Assembly (NCBI RefSeq): GCF_042186555.1
Contig: NC_133326.1
Span: 591,325,790 to 591,389,789, forward strand
Direction: 5' to 3'
DNA: 64,000 nt
From: Aquarana catesbeiana
Lineage: Eukaryota > Chordata > Amphibia > Anura > Ranidae
The first letter of the stretch is position 1. Every line of letters starts with the position of its first letter. Shown in pieces: positions 55,753 to 64,000 of the stretch. The notes under the pieces were generated by a model. The model did not search any database. It was not told where the DNA came from and worked only from the letters and a program-made list of their open reading frames with translations. The translations under genes and the position numbers were made by a program.

Positions 55753-58073
55753 TCACTCAGCATCAGCAAAGGCAGTCTTTGAAGGGATCTGACATTTCAA
55801 AAAAATGTATTCGGTTACATCAGCATCAGGTGCTTGGTAGCTGGTGGTGATCCAAGACTGATTGATTTTTATGAAGGTCAGTCCATCGACCGAGTCGGTG
55901 GACAGACGCACCCTGTGATCGGTTACAAAGCCTCCAGCAGCCCTGAATGTGCGTTCCGAAAGAACGCTGGATGCAGGACAGGCCAGTAGCTCAATTGCAT
56001 ACTGTGCAAGCTCTGGCCAGTGATCCATCCTCAAGACCCAGTAACCCAGAGGATTTTTGGTGGGAAAGGTGTCCAAGTCAGATCTTGTCCCTAGGTATTC
56101 CTGTACCATGTAAAACAGACGCTGACGATAGTTGCTGGAACCGATCATACCTTGGGGCTGCGGACCAAAAAACTGTCTGAACGCATTGGTCAGATAGCCA
56201 CCTTCACCACCGCTCCTTCTTTGACTGACCGAAGCCTCAGCATCACGTTGTCCAGAAACAGGAGTTTGTAACCTCCCAGTCTCTGAGAACGCGTTGCACA
56301 GACCTTTCTGCAAGGCCTCCCGAAGATGTTTCATCCTCTGCTCCCTCTGTGATGGCAAGATAAGGTCCGCAACCTTACCCTTGTAATGTGGATCAAGGAG
56401 GGTTGCCAGCCAGTAACAATCCCCCTCCTTGATACCACGAATACGAGGATCCTTCCGCAGGCTTTGCAGGATCAGGGAAGCCATGCAGTGTAGGTTTGCT
56501 GAGGCATTCGGTCCGGAGTCCTCTGGGTCACTAAGGATGACATGATCCGCAGCCACCTCCTCCCAGCCACGTACAAGTCCATGTGTTTCTTGGGACTGTA
56601 AATGATCCCTTAAAGACTGCTGCTGATGCTGACTGCCAAGTTCCACCTCTATACTGACACAATCCTCCTCCTCCTCGTCCTCTTCCTGTGTGATCGGCGG
56701 ACACGCAGGAACGCTGTCTGGATAAAGGGGGCCTTGAGAGCTAAGGAAGTCCTCCTCTTCCTGCCTCTGTTCTGCCTCAAGTGCCCTGTCCATTATTCCA
56801 CGCAGCGTGTGCTCCAACAGGTGGACAAGGGGGACAGTGTCACTGATGCATGCACTGTCACTGCTCACCATCCTTGTGGCCTCCTCAAATGGTGACAGGA
56901 CAGTGCATGCATCCCTGATCATGGCCCGCTGGCGTGGGGAAAAAAAACAAGCTCCCCTGACCCTGTCCTGGTGCCATAGTCGCACAGGTACTCATTGATG
57001 GCCCTCTGCTGCATGTGCAGCCGCTGCAGCATGGCCAACGTTGAGTTCCACCTGGTGGGCATGTCACAGATTAGGCAGTTCTTGGGCAGGTTAAATTCCT
57101 TTTGGAGGTCTGCCAGCCGAGCACTGGCATTATATGACTGGCGGAAATGCACACAGACTTTCCTGACCTGCCTCAGGACATCCTGTAAGCCCGGGTACCT
57201 GCCCAAGAACCGCTGCACCACCAAGTTAAGGACGTGAGCCAAACAGGGCACATGGGTCATTTGTCCCTGTCGGAGGGCGGAGAGGAGGTTGGTGCCATTG
57301 TCGCAAACCACCATTCCTGCCTTAAGTTGGCGTGGCGTCAACCACCTCTGAACCTGCCCCTGCAGAGCTGACAGAACCTCTTCCCCAGTGTGGCTCCTGT
57401 CCCCCAAGCACACCAGCTCAAGCACAGCATGGCATCTTTTGGCCTGCATACTTGAGTAGCCCCTTGAACGCCTACGGAGCACCGCTGGTTCTGAGGACAA
57501 AGCACAGGAAGAGGCCATGGAGGAAGAAGAAGAGGAGGGGGTGGAGGAGAGAGGTGTGTCAGAATCATTAGTAGTGGCATTTTGGAGGCGTGGTGGCGGA
57601 ACAACCTCCAATACTACTGCACCTTGTCCTGCATCCTTCCCAGCTGCCAGCAGAGTCACCCAATGTGCCGTGAAACTTAGGAAACGTCCCTGTCCATGTC
57701 TGCTGGACCATGAGTCAGCAGTAATATGCACCTTACTGCTGACCGCCCTGTCCAGCAAAGCATGGACATTGCCTTCCACATGCCGGTAGAGAGCTGGAAT
57801 CGCCTTCCATGAGAAAAAGTGGCGTTTGGGTACCTGCCAATGAGGAACCGCACATTCCACAAACTCACAGAAGGGGGCAGAGTCTACCAATTGAAAAGGT
57901 AGCAGTTGAAGTGCTAGCAATTTTGCCAAGCTAGCATTCAACCGCTGGGCATGTGGATGGCTGGGAGCGAACTTCTTCCGGCGGTGCAGCAGCTGGGGCA
58001 GGGAAATTTGCCTGGTACAATCTGACGTCGGTGTACCGAAAGCAGATTGCCCACAAGTACTTGGCTGTGACAC
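55753..58073 (-). pseudogene. hAT transposase, copy 2, single frameshift
   Basis: Two overlapping frames: 58073-56919 (384 codons) carries ITAD, VVCDNGTN, PCLAH and TRWNST, and 56985-55753 (410 codons) carries the insertion domain and the dimerisation region with LLACPASSVLSERTFRAAGG. They meet at an A8 run (56940-56947) where copy 1 has A9. One base restores register, so this is one gene with a homopolymer slip. The C-terminus runs about 19 codons longer than copy 1, past the VTE end. Confidence 0.8.
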
Positions 58074-58089
58074 ACCTAATTCTACACCT

Positions 58090-58378
58090 TCATTCCTCTC
58101 AGTGCAGGTCTCGGAGAGGACTGAAGGTATAGTGGGGTTGGAGATCTCAGCTGATGAGGAGCAAGGAGAGGTCCTCTTTGTTCTTTGGTGTGGGTCTTTT
58201 AGATACGCTTGCCAACGAACTGCATTTCAGGTCAACATGTGTCTGGTCAAGCATGTGGTGCCCAAGCGGGAGATGTTTTGGCCACGCAAGATACGCTTGA
58301 GACATTTGTTGCAAATAGCAGCGGTGCGATGCACTCATCTCAAAAAAGGCCCACACCAAAGAACGTTTGAAAAAATGC
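58090..58378 (-). pseudogene. Broken BED zinc finger exon, hAT copy 2
   Basis: It has the same 5-nt deletion as copy 1 and the same TGA (58229-58227) replacing the last Cys. The His (TRHMLT) is kept. The shared lesions show common descent of the array units. Confidence 0.7.
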
Positions 58379-60107
58379 GCTGAATATTGTTGGTATTGAA
58401 TTTGGTATTGTCCTAAAAATGGTTTGGGGACCCGGGTCCTTCCCCAGGGACCATGTATCAATGCAAAAAAACTTTTAAAAACGTCCCTTTTTTCGGGAGC
58501 AGTGATTTTAATGATGCTTAAAGTAAAAAAAAAAGTGAAATATTCCTTTAAATATCATACCTGGGGGGTGTCTATAGTATGCCTGTAAAGTGGTGTGTGT
58601 TTACCGTGCTTAGAACAGTCCCTGCACAAAATGTCATTTTTAAAGGAAAAAAAGTCATTTAAAACTGCTTGCGGCTTTAATTTAATGTCGGGTCCTGGCA
58701 ATATGTATGAAAATCAGTGAGACAAACGGCATGGGTACCCCAAGTCCATTACCAGGCCCTTTGGGTCTTGTATGGATATTAAGGGGAACCCCGCACCCAA
58801 ATTAAAAAAAGGAAAGGTGTGGGGCCCCCAGGCCCTATATACTCTGAACAGCAGTATACAGGCGGTGCAAACAAGACAGGGACTGTAGGTTTGTTGTTAA
58901 GTAGAATCTGTTTGTAATTTTGAACTGGTACATTTTTAACGTGTTTAGCTCCAGCCAAAAAATCTATTTTAAGCTTTTACCTAGGGAAGGGTTATCACCC
59001 CTGTGACATTTGTTTTGCTGTCTGTGCTCCTCTTCAGAAGATTTCACCTCACTATTTGTCCCAATGACAAATGTTTTTTGAAAATTTGGGGTTTTTTGTG
59101 AAACAAGGATTGGTGATAAAGCATCAGTGGAAAGGAGAAAAGTTTTTCCCATATTAACTCTTACAGGAGAGAATTTCCCTTCCTAGGGGTAGATTTCATC
59201 TCACTTCCTGTTTTCTCCTTCTGTTTGCAAGTAGGAGTCGTTTGTAAGTTGGATGTTTGAAAGTAGAGGCCTGCCCTATATACTCAGCAGAAATTTGGGC
59301 CTTAGGTGTTGTTGTGGTCACAACACTGTAAGCCCTCACAGGGCCCTGCTATGAAATATTAGATCAAGAATTGTAATTACATGCCCCTGTTGAACAGGGG
59401 CAGAAAAATTGGGCCTTTGGTGGTGGTGGTGGTGCTGGTTCCGCAACACTATAAGTCCTCACAGATACTCTTGGTGGGCGCAGAAATGGGCCCTGCTGTG
59501 AAATATTAGATCAAGAATTCTAATTACATGTCCCTGTTGAACAGGGGCTGAAAAATTGGGCCTTAGGCACTGGTGCTGGTGCCACAACACCGGAACCCCT
59601 CACAGATACTCTAGCTGGAGTGCAGGAACTAGCCCTGCTGCAAAGAATTGCATCAAAAATTGTAATGACACGCCCCTGTTAAACAGGGGCTGAAAAATTG
59701 GGCCTTAGGCACTGGTGCTGGTGCCACAACACTGCAACCCCTCACAGATACTCTAGTTGGAGAACAGGAACTAGCCCTGCTGCAAAGAATTGCATCAAAA
59801 ATTGTAATGACACGCCCCTGTTAAACAGGGGCTGAAAAATTGAGCCTTAGGCACTGGTACTGGTGCCACAACACTGCAACCCCTCACAGATACTCTAGTT
59901 GGACCGCAGGAACTAGCCCTGCTGCAAAGAATTGCATCAAAAATTGTAATTACATGCCCCTGTTAAACAGGGGCTGAAAAATTGGGCCTTAGACACTGGT
60001 GTTGGGACTGGCGGCGCCCAGAACCAAAAATGTTCTTACAAGCTATCATCATGATCATTGAGGAGGAAGAGGATAATTATTCAGTATAACAGGATAGTCA
60101 CTCAGCA

Positions 60108-62421
60108 TCAGCATAGGCAGTCTTTGAAGGGATCTGACATTTCAAAAAAAATGTATTCGGTTACATCAGCATCAGGTGCTTGGTAGCTGGTGGTGATCCA
60201 AGACTGATTCATTTTTATGAAGGTCAGTCGATCGACCGAGTCGGTGGACAGACGCACCCTGTGATCGGTTACAAAGCCTCCAGCAGCCCTGAATGTGCGT
60301 TCCGAAAGAAGGCTGGATGCAGGACAGGCCAGTAGCTCAATTGCATACTGTGCAAGCTCTGGCCAGTGATCCATCCTCAAGACCCAGTAACCCAGAGGAT
60401 TTTTGGTGGGAAAGGTGTCCAAGTCAGATCTTGCCCCTAGGTATTCCTGTACCATGTAAAACAGACGCTGGCGATAGTTGCTGGAACCGATCATACCTTG
60501 GGGCTGCGGACCAAAAAATTGTCTCAACGCATCGGTCAGACGGCCACCTTCTCCACCGCTCCTTCTTTGACTGACCGAAGCCTCAGCAACACGTTGTCCA
60601 GAAACAGGAGTTTGTAACCTCCCAGTCTCTGGGAACGCGTTGCACAGACCTTTCTGCAAGGCCTCCTGAAGATGTTTCATCCTCTGCTCCCTCTGCGATG
60701 GCAAGATAAGGTCCACAACCTTACCCTTGTAATGTGGATCAAGGAGGGTTGCCAGCCAGTAACAATCCCCCTCCTTGATACCACGAATACGAGGATCCTT
60801 CCGCAGGCTTTGCAGGATCAGGGAAGCCATGCAGTGTAGGTTTGCTGAGGCATTCGGTCCGGAGTCCTCTGGGTCACTAATGATGACATGATCCGCAGCC
60901 ACCTCCTCCCAGCCACGTACAAGTCCATGTGTTTCTTGGCACTGTAAATGATCCCTTAAAGACTGCTGCTGATGCTGACTGCCAAGTTCCACCTCTATAC
61001 TGACACAATCCTCCTCCTCCTCATCCTCTTCCTGTGTGATCGGCGGACACGCAGGAACGCTGTCTGGATAAAGGGGGCCTTGAGAGCTAAGGAAGTCCTC
61101 CTCTTCTTGCCTCTGTTCTGCCTCAAGTGCCCTGTCCATTATTCCACGCAGCGTGTGCTCCAACAGGTGGACAAGGGGGACAGTGTCACTGATGCATGCA
61201 CTGTCACTGCTCACCATCCTTGTGGCCTCCTCAAATGGTGACAGGACAGTGCATGCATCCCTGATCATGGCCCGCTGGCTTGGGGAAAAAAAAAACAAGC
61301 TCCCCTGACTCTGTCCTGGTGCCATAGTCGCACAGGTACTCATTGATGGCCCTCTGATGCATGTGCAGCCGCTGTAGCATGGCCAACGTTGAGTTCCACC
61401 TGGTGGGCATGTCACAGATTAGGCAGTTCTTAGGCAGGTTAAATTCCTTTTGGAGGTCTGCCAGCCGAGCACTGGCATTAGATGACTGGCGGAAATGCAC
61501 ACAGATTTTCCTGGCCTGCCTCAGGACATCCTGTAAGCCCGGGTACCTGCCCAAGAACTGCTGCACCACCAAGTTAAGGACGTGAGCCAAACAGGGCACA
61601 TGGGTCATTTGTCCCCATCGGAGGGCGGAGAGGAGGTTGGTGCCATTGTCGCAAACCACCATTCCTGCCTTAAGTTGGCGTGGCGTCAACCACCTCTGAA
61701 CCTGCCCCTGCAGAGCTGACAGAACCTCTGCCCCAGTGTGGCTCCTGTCCCCCAAGCATACCAGCTCAAGCACAGCATGGCATCTTTTGGCCTGCATACT
61801 TGAGTAGCCCCTTGAACGCCTACGGAGCACCGCTGGTTCTGAGGACAAAGCACAGGAAGAGGCCATGGAGGAAGAAGAAGAGGAGGGGGTGGAGGAGAGA
61901 GGTGTGTCAGAATCATTAGTAGTGGCATTTTGGAGGCGTGGTGGCGGAACAACCTCCAACACTACTGCACCTTGTCCTGCATCCTTCCCAGCTGCCAGCA
62001 GAGTCACCCAATGCGCCGTGAAACTTAGGAAACGTCCCTGTCCATGCCTGCTGGACCATGAGTCAGCAGTAATATGCACCTTACTGCTGACCACCCTGTC
62101 CAGCGAGGCATGGACATTGCCTTCCACATGCCAGTAGAGAGCTGGAATCGCCTTCCGTGAGAAAAAGTGGCGTTTGGGTACCTGCCACTGAGGAACCGCA
62201 CATTCCACGAACTCACAGAAGGGGGCAGAGTCTACCAATTGAAAAGGTAGCAGTTGAAGTGCTAGCAATTTTGCCAAGCTAGCATTCAACCGCTGGGCAT
62301 GTGGATGGCTGGGAGCGGACTTCGTCCGGCGGTGCAGCAGCTGGGGCAGGGAAATTTGCCTGGTACAATCTGACGTCGGTGTACCGAAAGCAGATTGCCC
62401 ACAAGTACTTGGCTGTGACAC
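60108..62421 (-). pseudogene. hAT transposase, copy 3, single frameshift
   Basis: Frames 62421-61231 (396 codons) and 61415-60108 (435 codons) overlap at an A10 run (61286-61295), +1 relative to copy 1 and +2 relative to copy 2. The motifs ITAD, VVCDNGTN, PCLAH, TRWNST and LLACPASSLLSERTFRAAGG are all present. Individual substitutions (for example TKSAPSH, ALDRVV/SLDRVV) separate it from copies 1 and 2. Confidence 0.8.
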
Positions 62422-62439
62422 ACCTAATTCTACACCTTC

Positions 62440-62735
62440 ATTCCTCTCAGTGCAGGTCTCAGAGAGGACTGAAGGTATAGTGGGGTTGGAGATCTCAGCT
62501 GATGAGGAGCAAGGAGAGGTCCTCTTTGTTCTTTGGTGTGGGTCTTTTAGATACGCTTGCCAACGAACTGCATTTTAGGTCAACATGTGTCTGGTCAAGC
62601 ATGTGGTGCCCAAGCGGGAGATGTTTTGGCCACGCAAGATACGCTTGAGACATTTGTTGCAAATAGCAGCGGTGCGATGCACTCATCTCAAAAAAGGCCC
62701 ACACCAAAGATCTTTTGAAAAAATGCGCAGAGTCA
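62440..62735 (-). pseudogene. Broken BED zinc finger exon, hAT copy 3
   Basis: It has the same 5-nt deletion. The last-Cys codon is TAA (62577-62575) instead of TGA, so the site has changed again after the stop arose. The upstream sequence through FFKR... continues to about 62850. Confidence 0.7.
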
Positions 62736-62897
62736 GCAGCGCCCTACACATGCGGAGCTTTGCGGTGTGATGCAGTCAGTGTGCTGCCCTTAGGCTGGTC
62801 CCTGGAGGGCATCCTGCCTTGTTGGTGATGTGCCTCCTCCTCCTCCTCCTCCTATATTCCAGCTTAGAGCAGCTACATCTCACTGCAGGCCATTAGT

Positions 62898-63922
62898 ATG
62901 TCTGGAAGGCCAACAAGGAGAGGCAGACAGTCACAAGCCAATAAAAGAGGGCAAGCAGGCTCTGTGTCTAGAGACAACAGTGCTGGTCCTGGAGACTGTG
63001 CATCCTCATCAGCACGTGGCCGTGGGACATGATTGGCCTTTTTTTCGGCAGCTGGCCATGCTGAGCCGCAACATATGGAAGATTTGGTCGAGTGGATGAC
63101 CAAGCCATCCTCATCCTCCTCATCCTCTCTCAACAATGCTCAGGGTACTTTGTCTGGCAAAGCAGCTGCCAACGTGGCCTCTTCCCTCGGCTCAATGGCA
63201 TCAGTGACTCCTTCCATAGCCCCACCATTTCCTCCAGAGGAGTCCCTCGAACTGTGTGACCACAGTTTTGGGTACATGCTCCAGGAGGATGTCCAGTGTT
63301 TAGAAGGCTCTGATGATGATACTGAGCTAGATGATGGCAGTAACGTGAGCACGGACAGAGGGGGTGCCCAAGAAGGACAGCAAACTGACAGTCATGCTCC
63401 CCCTGCTGCAGCATTCTGCCAGGTTTGCTCCAGTGATGAGGAGGGAGAGGATGATGAGGTCACTGACTCAATGTGGGTGCCTGATAGGAGAGAGGAGGAG
63501 AAGCACATCACCAATGAGGCAGGATGCCCTCCAGGGGCCAGCCTAAGGGCAGCACACTGACTGCATCACACCCCAAAGATCCGCATGTGCAGGGCGCTGC
63601 TGACTCTGTGCGTTTTTTCAAAAGTTCTTTGGTGTGGGCCTTTTTTGAGACGAGTGCATCAGATCGCACCGCTGCTATTTGCAACAAATGTCTCAAGCGT
63701 ATCTTGCGAGGCCAAAACATCTCCCGTTTGGGCACCACATGCTTGACCAGACATATGTTGACCTGCCATGCAGTTAATTGGCAAGCATATCTAAAAAACC
63801 CACACCAAAGAACAAAGAGGACCTCTCCTTGCTCCTCATCAGCTGAGATCTCCAACCCCACTATACCTTCAGTCCTCTCTGAGACATGCACTGAGAGAAA
63901 TGAAGGTGTAGAATTAGGTCAA

Positions 63923-63925
<3 letters not shown>
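62898..63925 (+). pseudogene. hAT transposase N-terminus with intact BED finger, opposite orientation
   Basis: ATG at 62898 opens MSGRPTRRGRQSQANKRG. One in-frame TGA (about 63030) interrupts at GRGT, then the same frame continues through AFFSAAGHAEPQHMEDLVEW, a serine run and an acidic region (SDDDTELDDG, SDEEGEDDE) to a TGA at 63558. A one-base shift near there leads into the BED finger: FFKSSLVWAFFETSASDRTA, ICNKCLKRILRG, RLGTTCLTRHMLTC (CxxC...HxxxxC complete). The gene is cut at about 63925 by a TA repeat before the catalytic domain. This N-terminal part is what copies 1-3 lack. Confidence 0.75.
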
Positions 63926-63956
<31 letters not shown>

Positions 63957-64000
63957 TGATACTGCAGCTAGCAAAATCAACTGCCTGTCTGTAGTATGAG
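63925..64000. repeat. (TA)n microsatellite and window end
   Basis: A TA run at about 63926-63955 truncates the hAT homology. The last 45 bases are unassigned. Confidence 0.8.

Larger units (their letters stand above)
54177..58380 (-). mobile_element. hAT element, tandem copy 2
   Basis: It has the same content and order as copy 1 and starts at the junction GGTTGGTATTGATATTGGTA (about 54178-54197). It has one fewer 142-bp unit. There are no TIRs or TSDs at either boundary. The unit length is about 4.2 kb. A GGT microsatellite expansion lies at 55210-55232. Confidence 0.85.
58381..62850 (-). mobile_element. hAT element, tandem copy 3
   Basis: It starts with GAATATTGTTGGTATTGAAT at the junction. 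It has six 142-bp units. On its right it extends about 120 bp further than copies 1 and 2, past AAAAAATGCGC into CAGAGTCAGCAGCGCCC, before meeting the opposite-strand copy. It therefore retains more of the original N-terminal region. Confidence 0.85.
62430..63925. repeat. Head-to-head inverted repeat of hAT copies
   Basis: The left arm at about 62430-62850 and the right arm at about 63480-63925 are reverse complements (shared GGATGCCCTCCAGG, CTAAGGGCAGCACACTGACT, TGAGATCTCCAACCCCACTA). The spacer of about 630 bp holds the N-terminal exon of the plus-strand copy. The arms differ by a few substitutions and by the 5-nt BED deletion. Confidence 0.8.

Noticed and set aside
1..64000. Host protein-coding gene or multi-exon locus
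   Set aside because: Every interpretable coding segment is a transposon or retroelement part. Single-copy stretches (33.1-35.6 kb, 40.0-41.0 kb) show no recognisable exon.

Overview
The window looks like nuclear DNA from an amphibian, most likely a true frog (Ranidae). It has no operons and no prokaryotic gene structure. What can be recognised is a dense mosaic of eukaryotic transposable elements. The identification as a ranid rests on my memory of repeat families, not on a database search. I found no intact host gene, tRNA or rRNA.

Layout. 1-1838 and 3545-7444 hold two related PIF/Harbinger-type elements (copies A and B) carrying MADF and Myb/SANT DNA-binding genes. Between them lie a decayed retroviral integrase end and an LTR. 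7448-8560 holds a Tc1/mariner 3' half and a LINE-1-like tail. 9252-10157 is a TTAA-flanked piggyBac-type non-autonomous element. 10897-12352 is a non-autonomous hAT with a perfect 8-bp target duplication. 12760-27400 is a very large minisatellite of 32/33-bp units, interrupted at 18416-20057 by a foldback element. 28724-33069 is a tyrosine-recombinase (DIRS-order) retrotransposon with split direct repeats and its own 1.27-kb insertion. 33070-36200 shows little apart from possible low-grade repeats, followed by a reverse-strand gag remnant (36213-37105). 37803-41936 holds small non-autonomous DNA elements and probable single-copy DNA. 42377-44118 is a second non-autonomous hAT, and 44119-49856 a long piggyBac-type element with a broken transposase C-terminus.

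49857-62850 is the most striking region: three head-to-tail copies of a roughly 4.2-4.45-kb hAT (Ac/ZBED-like) transposase segment. They share the same BED-finger lesions and differ at an A8/A9/A10 run that decides whether the transposase frame is open. A fourth copy, in opposite orientation (62898-63925), retains the BED finger and forms a large inverted repeat with copy 3.

How the parts relate. The non-autonomous hATs at 10.9 kb and 42.4 kb share their end sequence with the left part of the transposase-bearing array, so the array is a relic of the family that could have mobilised them. The piggyBac-type element ends exactly at a TTAA inside the array's first hAT copy, which orders the insertions. 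The array itself seems to have grown by segmental tandem duplication, not by transposition.
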